NCBI RefSeq assembly: GCF_947387555.1
Contig: NZ_CANDNZ010000001.1
Span: forward strand, 62,001-126,000
Source of the DNA: Thalassomonas sp. RHCl1
GTDB taxonomy: Bacteria; Pseudomonadota; Gammaproteobacteria; Enterobacterales; Alteromonadaceae
Length of the DNA: 64,000 nt
Reading direction: 5' to 3'
Shown here: positions 25,888 through 35,725 of the stretch, one piece after another
Layout of the letters: every line of letters begins with the position of its first letter
Position numbering within the stretch: position 1 is the stretch's first letter
Translations under genes and position numbers: made by a program
Notes under the pieces: generated by a model
The model's input: only the letters and a program-made list of their open reading frames with translations
Databases searched by the model: none
What the model was told of the DNA's origin: nothing

Positions 25888-26108
25888 ATTCATCTCGCTT
25901 TAAGAGATAACACAGACGCACCTCAACTAAAGCGGGTGGCAGTATAAGCATTTTTTATTTTGTTGTCACCTATTTCTAAAGTAAAAAATACGATATTTTC
26001 CAACTGCCTAAATAGTATTCAAGTATTGCTGTCAAGCTGGCCGTTTTAGTGGCCCGAACACTTGCAAGCGCTCGGGGGCATTGGTTATTTCTGCTTTGTA
26101 AGCCAGGT

Positions 26109-28835
26109 TTATAACCGACGGCGTCGCCAAATGAGCGGCAATAACAGCAGTAAATAACTTAAGTTAACAGCTCCGCCCCCGCCGCTGGAATTGCCTGTAT
26201 TGGATGTAGAGCCGACGACGGTGACGTTGATACTGTCTGTGGTAGTCGCACCTTTGCTGTCGGTTACCGCTAAAGAAAAGCTTAGCAGGCTGGCATTGTC
26301 GGGGGCAATAAAGCTCATGTTGTTTTGCGTGGTATCAAATATGGTGACGGTAGGCCCCGAGCTCTGGCTCCACAGATAGCTCAGGGGATCGTTTTCCGGA
26401 TCGCTGACGGTGGAGGTTAAGGTGTGCGATTGGCGGGTATTGACCTGTTTATCTTCCCCCAGATTTACCGAAGGGGCCTGGTTGCTTTCGTCATCTGAGA
26501 TGGTAACCGACAGTTGATTAAAGTTACCCAGCCGGCTGTCATTTACCGAAGCCAGGTTCAGGGTGAAGGTTTCTTCTTCTTCCGCCAGGTCGTCATTGAT
26601 CAGCGTCAGGATAATGGTTTTGTTGCTTTTATCGCCATCGCTCCAGGTGAGGGTACCGCTGGTGTTTTCTACGTCTTCATCTATTAATGCGCTGTTGTTT
26701 TCCAGCTGGTAGCTGACCGATACTTCTCCTTCTACATTGCCTTCGCGGGAAACTATGATGCTTGCCGGTCCCTGGTTTTCCGGCAGTATGACCTCTTCCC
26801 GGGTGAAACCTATAACGCCGGTATTGGCCTTGCCGGCGATATTAACCGTCAGGTAGTTGGGGGAAGAAATGGTTGCGCCGCCCGTAGGGTTATATAAGCG
26901 CAGGTAAAAACTTTCGCCGAATTCGCCATCGCCTTCGCTATCGACATCTGCAAGCACAGGAACCGAGATGGTTTTAGCCGCGTTGTCGTTGCCTGTCCAG
27001 GTCAGGGTGCCGCTTACCTGGGTGTAATCTTCATCGGGCAAGGCGCTGCCGGGTAGTATTTGATAGGAAATACTGGTATCGCTTGTCGGAGTTTCGGCAT
27101 TGCGTTGTACGCTAATTTCGATACTTTCGCCTTCAACAGCGCTGATGGCTGACTGGCTGAAGCTGATATCCCCCTGTGCGGATGTCTGGCTGTTATCTTT
27201 TAAAATATACAGGCCGCTGTTGATATCACTGATCAGGATATTGCCGGAGGGCAGGAAGGGATATACCCCCCAGGCGCCGTTATAGGTGGCATTATTGGAG
27301 GAGGGAAAGGTATCAAAGTAAGCCACTTCCACCGGGGTTGCTGCCTGGCTGATATCCAGTACCGTTAAGCCCCGTTCATAGGTGGACATATAATAGCGGT
27401 TGCCGCGTACATAACCGTTATGATCCGCTGCCGCGGTATCGCCGGTCCAGGTACCGATTTGCACCGGGTTGTTTAAATCGGCAATGGAGAACATCCTTAA
27501 AGTGGTGTTCAACCCGCCAACTCTTTCATCGAATTCATCGTGTAAAAAAATGGTTTGTTGATCTTCACTGGCCCAGCCTGAGTGTACGTATCGAGCCTCC
27601 TGGGGGACATCATCATATTTTGCCGAGCCCAGCTGGCTGATATGGTCGGGATTTGAAATATTCCACAGTTTCATTTCATTTTCATTGAAATCAATGAATA
27701 CCGTACAGTTGCCATTGCTCTGACAGTCACTGGCTGCCCTGTTATCGCTGATCACCACAGAGCTGCCGTCGTGGGTGTAGCCGCTGCCGACCGAGGCATT
27801 GTTTAATGCGGTGAGCGATGCCGGATTTTCCAGTGAGTAGTTGTGAAAGGCGCCGCTGAATTTATTGGCGCCGAGCAGTTGCAGGCTTGGGGTGAGTCCC
27901 TGCTTGGCAATGTTTAATGTTGGATCGGTATTGCTGATATAAATATTATGGGCGGTGGCCACAGCGGTATTTTTTTCCGCCAGGGTCACCGAGTGCGGCA
28001 GGTTATTTAAGTTGATGATGGTGACGTAATCAAGGGTGTTGTCCACTGTGGCATAGGCGTAGGCGCGCCATACTTTGAGGTTATGGTCATAGTACTGGTA
28101 GACCTTGATATCGCGCCAGTTTGAATTGGCGCCTGTTATGGTACCTACCTCAACCGGATTGGCACCGTCACTGATATCTACCACGGCAATGCCATTGGTC
28201 AGTCCCATAAGGGCGTACTCATTGCCGGTATTCAGGTCAACATGTCCCCAGATATCGCTGGCGGCGCCCGGGCTGGTGGAGAACTGGCTCAGCGGCATAT
28301 GGGCCAGGAGATCGATATTATTGCAGGCAAAATTACCGGCCTGGCCGTTGCTACAGCTTTGTTGTGATTGTACCCGGCTTAAGCTGGCGTAGCTATCAAG
28401 CTGTTTTTTCAGTTTTTTTTCATCTATTTGAGATTTACCGTCTCCAACCAGGGTGAAGCCCTGTTGGCGCAAATTAGCGGCCATTTCTGCCGGCACTCCC
28501 TGCAGCAGGGTAGGGTTGCTATCCGGACTTTGGCTCTGATAATGGTCAAAACGGTTATAACCGCCATAAACCGGTACTAAGGCACTTTTTAAATAGAATA
28601 ACTCTTCGGTGGAATTGATCGGATAGCTGCCGCCGGCCACTAATATCTTGTCGCCTTTATTGGCCTGGCTGACCGCGTAGGCGATGGTTTTACAGGGGCG
28701 CAAAGCCAGGTCGCATTTGCCCTTATCCTGCCCCTGGTTGGCAACAAAACGGGCTTTGTCGTGTTCTGAGTGGGCAAAGCTGGCGCTGGAAAAAAAGGTG
28801 GTCAACAATGAAAGATAGACTATTTTTATTATCAT
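26109..28835 (-). CDS. Choice-of-anchor B protein with Calx-beta domains and GlyGly-CTERM
   Basis: This 908-residue surface or secreted protein has a signal peptide at 1-21 (ends SFA). A Cys-rich right-handed repeat-like segment follows (40-150), then a beta-propeller-like choice-of-anchor B region (about 175-555; DIWGHVDLNTGNEYALMG, VVDISDGANPVEVG). Two Calx-beta domains (about 565-780) and a PKD/REJ-like domain with NQAPSVNLGEDK come next. The C-terminus is a GlyGly-CTERM signal (SSGGGGAVNLSYLLLLLPL then RRRR), cut by rhombosortase after type II secretion in families that carry it. It is divergent from the MbnP-MbnH pair, which suggests a shared role. Its ligand is unknown. Confidence 0.85.
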   Translation of the reverse strand: MIIKIVYLSLLTTFFSSASFAHSEHDKARFVANQGQDKGKCDLALRPCKTIAYAVSQANKGDKILVAGGSYPINSTEELFYLKSALVPVYGGYNRFDHYQSQSPDSNPTLLQGVPAEMAANLRQQGFTLVGDGKSQIDEKKLKKQLDSYASLSRVQSQQSCSNGQAGNFACNNIDLLAHMPLSQFSTSPGAASDIWGHVDLNTGNEYALMGLTNGIAVVDISDGANPVEVGTITGANSNWRDIKVYQYYDHNLKVWRAYAYATVDNTLDYVTIINLNNLPHSVTLAEKNTAVATAHNIYISNTDPTLNIAKQGLTPSLQLLGANKFSGAFHNYSLENPASLTALNNASVGSGYTHDGSSVVISDNRAASDCQSNGNCTVFIDFNENEMKLWNISNPDHISQLGSAKYDDVPQEARYVHSGWASEDQQTIFLHDEFDERVGGLNTTLRMFSIADLNNPVQIGTWTGDTAAADHNGYVRGNRYYMSTYERGLTVLDISQAATPVEVAYFDTFPSSNNATYNGAWGVYPFLPSGNILISDINSGLYILKDNSQTSAQGDISFSQSAISAVEGESIEISVQRNAETPTSDTSISYQILPGSALPDEDYTQVSGTLTWTGNDNAAKTISVPVLADVDSEGDGEFGESFYLRLYNPTGGATISSPNYLTVNIAGKANTGVIGFTREEVILPENQGPASIIVSREGNVEGEVSVSYQLENNSALIDEDVENTSGTLTWSDGDKSNKTIILTLINDDLAEEEETFTLNLASVNDSRLGNFNQLSVTISDDESNQAPSVNLGEDKQVNTRQSHTLTSTVSDPENDPLSYLWSQSSGPTVTIFDTTQNNMSFIAPDNASLLSFSLAVTDSKGATTTDSINVTVVGSTSNTGNSSGGGGAVNLSYLLLLLPLIWRRRRL

Positions 28836-28938
28836 AATTTAAGCCTTTACCTTGATCCGATGAAATATCTATGGTGCTTAGATTAGTTTTTAGTATACGA
28901 TAATCATTTGAGTTGTCAGCATGTTTTTATGGGGCTTA

Positions 28939-29772
28939 ATGTCTGATATTAAATTGTTTTTCTTAACGCTGCTTAAAATAACAGCTTTTTTTTCTGTGCT
29001 CTTTTCCCTGGCGGCTTGCGATCGTAATCAAGCGGTCAACATCACAGTAACCCCGGTTTACCAGCAGCAGGTGTTAGCGTGCAACAAGCCTTTTTCTCAT
29101 ATGGATAAAAGTTGGCGTTATCAGCAGCTGCAGTTCTTTATCAGCGATCTTGAGGTTATTAGCCAAAGTGATGATTCAGCTTCTGTCCAGGCAAATAACT
29201 TATGGCAAACCTGGCCGATGCTGGAAACCGAGTTTCAGTCAGGTATGGTTGCCTTGCTGGGGCAGGTATGCTCGCCTGATGACAGGGATGCTACTTCGGG
29301 CAACTGGCAGTTAGCCTTAGCACCTTCCTTTGAGCTTTCGAGTATAAGCCGGATACGTTTTACTTTGGGGGTTCCTTTTAGTTTAAATCATCAAAATCCG
29401 CTGACTCAAAAAAGCCCGCTGAATGAGCCATCCATGTTTTGGGTCTGGCGCACCGGCCATAAGTTTTTACGGCTTGAGATGGTTTCAAAAGATGATACCT
29501 GGTTATTTCACTTAGGCTCTACCGGTTGTTCGGCTGTTAGTCCGGTAAGGCCCCCGGCAGAGGAGTGCCGCCAGCCAAACCGTTTTCAGTTTGAATTTGC
29601 CTTTGACAGCAATACCCCAGAACTGCATCTGGATTTATCTCGTTTATTAACTCAGGTAACGTTAACCCGGGAAAAGAGTTGCCAGTCTGCCCCGGAAAAC
29701 CCCCATTGCCGACAGATACTGGCCAACCTCAGTGAGCCTGAGTCCCGCTTGTTCCGGGGCAGTGATGATTAA
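28939..29772 (+). CDS. mbnP: MbnP-family copper-binding protein (metallo-mystery pair four-Cys protein)
   Basis: This lipoprotein of about 277 residues has the lipobox LFSLAAC near residue 27. Family features visible are WRYQQLQFFISDLEV, FWVWRTGHKFLRLE and scattered cysteines (ACNKPF, GQVCSPD, STGCSAV, EECRQP, KSCQ...PHC). In the MbnP/MbnH family a di-heme enzyme converts a Trp of MbnP to kynurenine, which is needed for copper binding. The partner gene overlaps the 3' end. The ATG at 28939 was preferred (GGGG 6 bases upstream); ATG 28921 is also in frame. A sequence with a Fur-like core, GATAATCATT (28899-28908), lies just upstream; its relevance is uncertain. Confidence 0.85.
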   Translation: MSDIKLFFLTLLKITAFFSVLFSLAACDRNQAVNITVTPVYQQQVLACNKPFSHMDKSWRYQQLQFFISDLEVISQSDDSASVQANNLWQTWPMLETEFQSGMVALLGQVCSPDDRDATSGNWQLALAPSFELSSISRIRFTLGVPFSLNHQNPLTQKSPLNEPSMFWVWRTGHKFLRLEMVSKDDTWLFHLGSTGCSAVSPVRPPAEECRQPNRFQFEFAFDSNTPELHLDLSRLLTQVTLTREKSCQSAPENPHCRQILANLSEPESRLFRGSDD

Positions 29773-30937
29773 TTTAAAAACAAACATTTCTTCCTCAAGG
29801 AGCCGGCTGTTTATATTGCCCCTGCTGATGAGCTTTTGCCTGACCGGCTGTGGTAAAAACCAGGAGGTCGAAGGTTATCAATGGCCGATAATCGACGGTT
29901 TTCCTAAGCCCCAGGTACCGGCAGATAATCCTATGTCCGCTGAAAAAGTGTCACTGGGGCGGATGCTGTTTTATGATAAAAACCTGTCTGCCAATCAAAC
30001 CCAGTCTTGTGCCAGTTGCCATTTACAGGAATATGCCTTTGCCGAGCCTTTAACCACTTCGGTAGGCTCTACCGGTCAGAGACACAGACGTAATGCTCCG
30101 GCCCTGGTGAATATTGCCTATAACAAAACCCTGACCTGGGCTCACGACGGTTTAACCAGCATAGAGCTTCAGCTGTTATTGCCTATGTTTAGTGAATCGC
30201 CGGTAGAGTTGGGGATCACTAACCATGAACAGGAGGTGCTGGCCCGTTTCCAGACCCCGGCCTATCGTGCGCTTTTTCGTCAAGCATTTCCCGATAATTT
30301 TCCCGCTGTTTTTGGCAGCGGGGAGGTGAGCTTTGACTTGATCACTAAAGCGCTGGCAAGCTTTGTCCGCAGTTTAATTTCCTTTGACTCCCCCTTTGAC
30401 CATTATGCTTACTGGCGAGACGATTCGGCGTTGCCGGAAGAAGCGATTCGCGGCATGAATTTGTTTTTTTCGGAAAGGCTCGAATGCCATCATTGTCATG
30501 GCGGCTTTAATTTTACCCAGTCAACCGGCCATGAGAAGCAGTTAATCGACCGGCGGCCGTTTCACAATATCGGCTTATATAATGTCGACGGAGCTTCGCG
30601 CTATCCGGCGGAGGACAACGGCCTGGCAGAAATCAGCACCCTGGCTGCCGATAACGGCCGTTTTCGTGCGCCTACCCTGAGAAATGTTGCCGTCACTGCT
30701 CCTTATATGCATGATGGCAGTATTAAGACGCTGGAGCAGGTGATTGACTTTTATGCCGACGGCGGCAGAAATATTATCCAGGGTCCCAACCGGGGAGACG
30801 GGCGTAAAAACACCCTGAAAAGTCCCTTTATGAAAGGTTTTACCTTAACGACCAGGGAAAGGCATGACTTACTGGCCTTTTTACATTCGTTAACCGATAA
30901 AGCGTTTTTAACGGCGCCTGAGCATGCTGCACCCTGA
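29765..30937 (+). CDS. mbnH: MbnH-family di-heme enzyme, partner of MbnP
   Basis: This 390-residue lipoprotein (lipobox FCLTGC) belongs to the cytochrome c peroxidase/MauG superfamily and carries two haem sites, CASCH (about 82-86) and CHHCH (about 239-243). A late APYMHDGS motif supplies the Met/His region typical of these enzymes. The ATG at 29765 overlaps the mbnP stop codon by 8 bases, so expression is coupled. The predicted role is oxidation of a Trp in MbnP to kynurenine in the periplasm, from the characterised family members. Confidence 0.9.
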   Translation: MINLKTNISSSRSRLFILPLLMSFCLTGCGKNQEVEGYQWPIIDGFPKPQVPADNPMSAEKVSLGRMLFYDKNLSANQTQSCASCHLQEYAFAEPLTTSVGSTGQRHRRNAPALVNIAYNKTLTWAHDGLTSIELQLLLPMFSESPVELGITNHEQEVLARFQTPAYRALFRQAFPDNFPAVFGSGEVSFDLITKALASFVRSLISFDSPFDHYAYWRDDSALPEEAIRGMNLFFSERLECHHCHGGFNFTQSTGHEKQLIDRRPFHNIGLYNVDGASRYPAEDNGLAEISTLAADNGRFRAPTLRNVAVTAPYMHDGSIKTLEQVIDFYADGGRNIIQGPNRGDGRKNTLKSPFMKGFTLTTRERHDLLAFLHSLTDKAFLTAPEHAAP

Positions 30938-30946
30938 TCAAGTTGT

Positions 30947-31582
30947 TTAAAAGCTAAAGCTCAGTCCGGCGGTGATTTCTCCCTGCAACCATAATTCACT
31001 GGATACGGAGGCAATACAGCCCTGGTTGCTGCAAAATATCTCGCCGTCGCTGTCGAAGAAAGTGGCAAATAGCCGGGCATCGACACGAAAAGCCAGCTGT
31101 TCATTGATGGGCAAACGAGCCTGTAAGCCGAGATTGACTGAAAACTGGCTTTCACTGTCAAAACGTGAGCTTTGCGGCGCCAGGTAGGTAAGTCCTAAAC
31201 CACCGGAAAATTTTATCGGCACCGGGACATGAGTGAGCGGCACATTGCCGCCAATATGCAGATAAGTCACATCAATCTTGTTATGTGCCGAGAATAAACT
31301 TGCGTTATGGCTGGTAAAGTCTGTCTGATAATGGCTGATCAAAAACTCCCCCTGCCGCTGGTCTGAATAGGGCCAGGCGATACTAAAACCGTAACTGGCT
31401 TTATCTTCCAGTGAAAGTTCGGTTTCTATTCCTGTTGCCGGATCGGTTTGTTCAAAATCGCCGTCTAAGCGATAGCCGATAAAAGGGGTGAACTCTAATT
31501 TCTGGTTATCGTGAGCAAGGACGTCAAGGGGAGAAAAAACGACTACCGACAGGACAAGTGATAAGGGCAAGGCTTTACACAT
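30947..31582 (-). CDS. Outer membrane beta-barrel-like protein
   Basis: This 211-residue protein has a signal peptide at 1-23 (ends VLA) and alternating polar/hydrophobic strands throughout. It ends in AGLSFSF, the aromatic C-terminus of Bam-inserted barrels. It is probably an 8-10-strand barrel. Two cysteines (FCSNQGC) sit in a predicted loop. It converges on mbnH with a 9-bp gap, so it may belong to the same functional neighbourhood, but no family was recognised. Confidence 0.7.
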   Translation of the reverse strand: MCKALPLSLVLSVVVFSPLDVLAHDNQKLEFTPFIGYRLDGDFEQTDPATGIETELSLEDKASYGFSIAWPYSDQRQGEFLISHYQTDFTSHNASLFSAHNKIDVTYLHIGGNVPLTHVPVPIKFSGGLGLTYLAPQSSRFDSESQFSVNLGLQARLPINEQLAFRVDARLFATFFDSDGEIFCSNQGCIASVSSELWLQGEITAGLSFSF

Positions 31583-31711
31583 GGCGGTTCCATCTTGGTG
31601 TGGGGTAGGTTAAGTATTTATTGTGAAAGGAGAAAAATCCAGTTTTCAGGGCTGCCGCGGGCAGAGGGGAGGTATAAACGTTTTTATTGGCTAGCAAATT
31701 TCACACATAAA

Positions 31712-31744
31712 AAAAGCATGTTTATCTGAGATAAACATGCTTTT
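31712..31744 (-). terminator. Terminator of the rpoD operon
   Basis: A perfect 14-bp stem, AAAAGCATGTTTAT with ATAAACATGCTTTT, has a 5-base loop and is followed on the minus strand by a T-run (seven T's in total with the stem end). It lies about 80 bases beyond the rpoD stop codon and could also act on the plus strand. Confidence 0.9.
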
Positions 31745-31764
31745 ATATACAGGATGTATGGTAT

Positions 31765-31814
31765 GTCACGGCCACACGGATGTGGATGAGTGACCTAAGT
31801 AAGAATGTACTTAC
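31765..31814. repeat. Two further hairpins between rpoD and its terminator
   Basis: A two-part stem, GTCAC-gg-CCACA and TGTGG-atga-GTGAC (31765-31794), is followed by GTAAG/CTTAC with a 6-base loop (31799-31814). Both lie in the rpoD 3' untranslated region. Three stems in a row are more than a terminator needs; the element may be a genome-wide repeat or an RNA processing site. Confidence 0.6.
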
Positions 31815-31823
31815 GCTCCGTGT

Positions 31824-33677
31824 TTATTCACCGTCTAAGAAGCTTTTCAGCTGCTCTGAACGGGACGGGTGACGAAGCTTACGTAAGGCTTTCGCTTCAA
31901 TCTGACGGATACGCTCACGGGTAACGTCAAACTGCTTACCCACTTCTTCCAAGGTGTGGTCGGTATTCATATCAATACCGAAACGCATTCTTAATACCTT
32001 GGCTTCACGGGCGGTTAAACCGGCAAGCACTTCGTGAGTGGCATTCTTCAGGTTTTCAGAAGTGGCTGAATCAACCGGCAATTCACCGCTGCCATCTTCA
32101 ATAAAGTCACCTAAGTGCGAATCTTCATCATCACCGATCGGGGTTTCCATGGAAATAGGCTCTTTGGCAATTTTTAATACCTTACGGATTTTGTCTTCCG
32201 GCATTATCATGCGTTCGGCCAGTTCTTCCGGCGTCGGCTCGCGACCCATTTCCTGCAACATCTGGCGGGAAACACGGTTAAGTTTGTTGATGGTTTCGAT
32301 CATATGTACCGGAATACGGATAGTTCTGGCCTGATCGGCAATTGAACGGGTGATCGCCTGACGGATCCACCAGGTTGCATAAGTCGAGAACTTGTAACCG
32401 CGACGGTATTCGAATTTATCCACCGCTTTCATCAGACCGATATTACCTTCCTGGATCAGATCCAGGAACTGCAAACCACGGTTGGTGTATTTCTTGGCGA
32501 TGGAGATAACCAGACGTAAGTTGGCTTCAACCATTTCTTTCTTGGCGCGGCGGGCTTTGGCTTCACCGATTGACATACGACGGTTGATGTCTTTGATGCC
32601 GTGAACATTCAGGAAAGTTTCCTGTTCAAGCATGTTGAGTTTGTAGATACAACGTTCAACGTCCTGCTCGACATCCGCCAGTTTAGCTGAATAAGGTTCG
32701 CCGGCATTCTTTTGCGCTTCAAACCAGTCTTTTGAGGTTTCATTACCCGGGAAAATCTTGATGAAAGTCGCTTTTGGCATACCTGCGCCAACCACACAGT
32801 GTTTCATGATCAAACGCTCTTGAACACGTAAACGGTCCATCACGCTGCGCATGTTTTTCACCAGGCGGTCAAACACTTTAGGAATTAAGCGGAATTCTTT
32901 GAAGACATCGGCGATACCGTCGATGGCAACTTGAGAATCGGCGTGGCCGCGGCCTTTTTCGTCGATGATCTTATTGGCGTGCTCGTAAGCGGCGCGCAGC
33001 TGGGCGAACTTTTCTTTCGCCAACTCAGGATCAGGACCGGTTTCTTCATCGTCCTCATCGCTGTCGCTGTCTTCGTCATCGTCGAGATCGGCATCTTCAT
33101 CTTTCAGATCTTCATCTGACAGCTCTGAGCCGATATGGGTGGCTGCAGCGGCGATATCGTCGTCTTCGGCATCCGGATCCAAAAAGCCGACTATGATGTC
33201 GCTTAAGCGAATTTCTTCGGCAACAAAGTTATCCCATTGCTCTAACAGGAAGTTGATGGCCGGCGGGTATTCGGCAACGCTGTGTTGTACTTCCTTGATA
33301 CCTTCTTCGATGCGTTTGGCAATAACGATCTCACCCTTGCGGGTTAACAGCTCAACGGTACCCATTTCACGCATGTACATACGTACCGGGTCGGTTGTAC
33401 GGCCGATTTCGCTTTCTACCGTTGCCAGCGCTGCTGCGGCAGCTTCTGCAGCATCTTCATCGGTATTGGCTTCACTCATCATCAACGTATCCGTATCCGG
33501 TGCGTTTTCAAACACCTGGATACCCATGTCGTTGATCATTCGAATGATGTCTTCAACCTGATCGGAATCGATAATATCCTGAGGAAGATGATCGTTAACC
33601 TCGGCAAAGGTTAAGTATCCTTGCTCTTTACCTTTGGTTATTAACTCTTTAAGTCTGGATTGTGGGGCTTGAACCAT
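31824..33677 (-). CDS. rpoD: RNA polymerase primary sigma factor RpoD (sigma-70)
   Basis: This 617-residue housekeeping sigma factor has region 1.1 at the N-terminus and a long acidic stretch in the non-conserved region (about 190-215, D/E-rich). Regions 2.1-2.4 hold [20 protein letters not shown], region 3 follows, and region 4.2 is [20 protein letters not shown]. The length equals the family norm. It is the last gene of the rpsU-yqeY-dnaG-rpoD operon, 151 bases after dnaG, a gap large enough for an internal promoter. Confidence 0.97.
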   Translation of the reverse strand: MVQAPQSRLKELITKGKEQGYLTFAEVNDHLPQDIIDSDQVEDIIRMINDMGIQVFENAPDTDTLMMSEANTDEDAAEAAAAALATVESEIGRTTDPVRMYMREMGTVELLTRKGEIVIAKRIEEGIKEVQHSVAEYPPAINFLLEQWDNFVAEEIRLSDIIVGFLDPDAEDDDIAAAATHIGSELSDEDLKDEDADLDDDEDSDSDEDDEETGPDPELAKEKFAQLRAAYEHANKIIDEKGRGHADSQVAIDGIADVFKEFRLIPKVFDRLVKNMRSVMDRLRVQERLIMKHCVVGAGMPKATFIKIFPGNETSKDWFEAQKNAGEPYSAKLADVEQDVERCIYKLNMLEQETFLNVHGIKDINRRMSIGEAKARRAKKEMVEANLRLVISIAKKYTNRGLQFLDLIQEGNIGLMKAVDKFEYRRGYKFSTYATWWIRQAITRSIADQARTIRIPVHMIETINKLNRVSRQMLQEMGREPTPEELAERMIMPEDKIRKVLKIAKEPISMETPIGDDEDSHLGDFIEDGSGELPVDSATSENLKNATHEVLAGLTAREAKVLRMRFGIDMNTDHTLEEVGKQFDVTRERIRQIEAKALRKLRHPSRSEQLKSFLDGE

Positions 33678-33828
33678 TGACGAGTGTCCACCTATGTAGG
33701 GCTATCAAAATAAGAAAAAATAAAGCAGGAAATTGTAGCAAGGCCACGGGTAAATTTCCAGCAATAAACGTTTTCGATACTAAATTAGCATTGATTTAAT
33801 TATAGTCTTTGTTGCTATTGGTATCGTA

Positions 33829-35592
33829 TTATGCGTTTAACAGCGCCTGAAGCTCCTGTTTTTCAACCTGGGTCATCTGGCCTGTACGCGCTTTTTGCAA
33901 TAACACTTCTGTTCTTTGTTCGACAAAAGTGTTGAGTAATTTTTCAATACTGTCTAAAAAAACATCTTCGGCAGCTTCGGCTTCAACATGATGCTGCCAG
34001 CACATGAGTTTATTCAGTTGTGTTCCCTGCTCGGTATCGCGGAAATATTCCAGCAATTGTGCGCTGTTAATGTCCGGATTTTGCTGGCACAGGTTCACCA
34101 ACTGGCATAATAGCGGGATCCCGGGTACGTTTAACTGCTGTAATATCGAGGGATCCGGCAGTGCCTTTACTATATGGGGATGCTCAAGCAATAATGCAAT
34201 AGCCAGTCTGACCGGAGTGACTTTCGGCTGCTTTTGTTTTGGCGCCGGAGTGTTTTCCTGACCGAGGTTTTTATTGAGCTTGGCCTGGAGCTGTTCGCTG
34301 CCGGTGCCGAAATTATTGGCCAGCTCATTGATGATTGAGTCTTTTAATATACTGTCGGGCATTTTTTGTAAAAACGGCTGGAAAGAATCCACCAGGGCGG
34401 ATTTGCCTTCCAGGGAATTCATATCGACCGAAGTCAGCAAATGCTCGAACAGGAATTTTGATAATGGCGTCGCGCTGTCGAGAATTTTTTCAAATGCTTC
34501 TTGTCCCTGCTCGCGTACCAGGGAGTCGGGATCTTCGCCGTCGGGTAAAAACACAAACTTGAGGGAGTAACCGTCGCGCACCAGCGGTAGGGCATTTTCC
34601 ATCGCGCGCCAGGCGGCATCACGGCCGGCCCGGTCGCCGTCATAACAGCAAATAACTTCTTTGACGGTGCGAAACAGGGTTTGCAATTGTTCGCCGGTGG
34701 TGGAGGTGCCTAGTGATGCTACGGCATAATCCACGCCGTGCTGGGCCAGGGCCACGACATCCATATAACCTTCCACTACCACTAAGCGCTGTAATTGTTT
34801 ATTGGCCTGTTTGGCTTCATACAGGCCGTATAATTCCTGGCCTTTATGGTAAACCCGGGTTTCCGGGGAGTTGAGGTATTTCGGGGTGCCGTCTGCCAGC
34901 ACCCGGCCACCGAAACCTATGACCTTGCCGCGTTTATCGCGGATAGGAAACATGATGCGGCCACGGAACCTATCGTAGGGACGGTTTTTCTCCCCCTGAA
35001 TGGCCATGCCCAAATCCACCAGCTGCTGGCTTGTCTGATGGTTGCCGCCAAAGACTTTCATCATACCGTCCCAGGCATCGCTGATATAACCTATGCCGAA
35101 ACGTTGTACGATTTCGCCGCTCAAGCCCCGGCTTTTTAAATACTCGATTGCGGTGTCTTTATCGGCGGCGACTTTTAGCTGCTGGCGGTAAAATTTACTG
35201 ATTTGCTCCAGCAGCTCATAGTCGCCCTGTTTTTGCTGATAGGCTTGCTGCTGTTTTAGTTGCTGGGCGGGACTTTGATTGGTTTGCTCCCGCACCACTT
35301 CCATATTATTGAGTGATGCCAGTTCTTCGATGGCATCAACAAATTCCAGCCGGTCGAATTCCATCAAAAAGGAAATGGCGTTGCCGTGTTCGCCGCAGCC
35401 GAAGCAATGGTAGAACTGTTTGTCTTGACTGACGGTAAAAGACGGCGATTTTTCGGTATGGAAAGGACAGCAGGCCTGGTAATTTTTTCCTGCTTTTTTT
35501 AACGGTACGCGCGCATCTATAAGTTCAACGATATCAGCCCGGGCCAATAAGTCATCGATAAACTGTCGGGAAATGAGTCCGGTTTTTGCCAC
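33829..35592 (-). CDS. dnaG: DNA primase DnaG
   Basis: This 587-residue primase makes RNA primers at the replication fork. It has an N-terminal CHC2 zinc finger (CCPFHTEKSPSFTVS...FHCFGCG-type, about 33-60), a Toprim core (VVVEGYMDVVAL; CYDGDRAGRDAAW) and a C-terminal DnaB-binding helical domain. The GTG at 35592 was chosen because it gives the family-like start AKTGLISRQFIDDLL and has AAAGG 11 bases upstream; a TTG at 35613 is also in frame. Confidence 0.95.
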   Translation of the reverse strand: MAKTGLISRQFIDDLLARADIVELIDARVPLKKAGKNYQACCPFHTEKSPSFTVSQDKQFYHCFGCGEHGNAISFLMEFDRLEFVDAIEELASLNNMEVVREQTNQSPAQQLKQQQAYQQKQGDYELLEQISKFYRQQLKVAADKDTAIEYLKSRGLSGEIVQRFGIGYISDAWDGMMKVFGGNHQTSQQLVDLGMAIQGEKNRPYDRFRGRIMFPIRDKRGKVIGFGGRVLADGTPKYLNSPETRVYHKGQELYGLYEAKQANKQLQRLVVVEGYMDVVALAQHGVDYAVASLGTSTTGEQLQTLFRTVKEVICCYDGDRAGRDAAWRAMENALPLVRDGYSLKFVFLPDGEDPDSLVREQGQEAFEKILDSATPLSKFLFEHLLTSVDMNSLEGKSALVDSFQPFLQKMPDSILKDSIINELANNFGTGSEQLQAKLNKNLGQENTPAPKQKQPKVTPVRLAIALLLEHPHIVKALPDPSILQQLNVPGIPLLCQLVNLCQQNPDINSAQLLEYFRDTEQGTQLNKLMCWQHHVEAEAAEDVFLDSIEKLLNTFVEQRTEVLLQKARTGQMTQVEKQELQALLNA

Positions 35593-35670
35593 GTGTTCAG
35601 GTACCTTTAGCAATCACAAAAATAAACGGCTGGAATGCTTGAAACAATTTTACATGTTTCAGAAAAAAAT

Positions 35671-35701
35671 AAAACCGCGAGGCAGAAGCAATCGCGGTTT
35701 T
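35671..35701 (-). terminator. Terminator between yqeY and dnaG
   Basis: The stem AAAACCGCGA/TCGCGGTTTT has an 11-base loop and is flanked on the minus strand by TTTTATTTTTTT. It sits inside the macromolecular-synthesis operon, where E. coli also has an attenuating terminator before dnaG, so it probably sets the low primase level relative to S21. Confidence 0.85.
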
Positions 35702-35725
35702 TTTGTCGGGAGATTAAAGTGCCGG

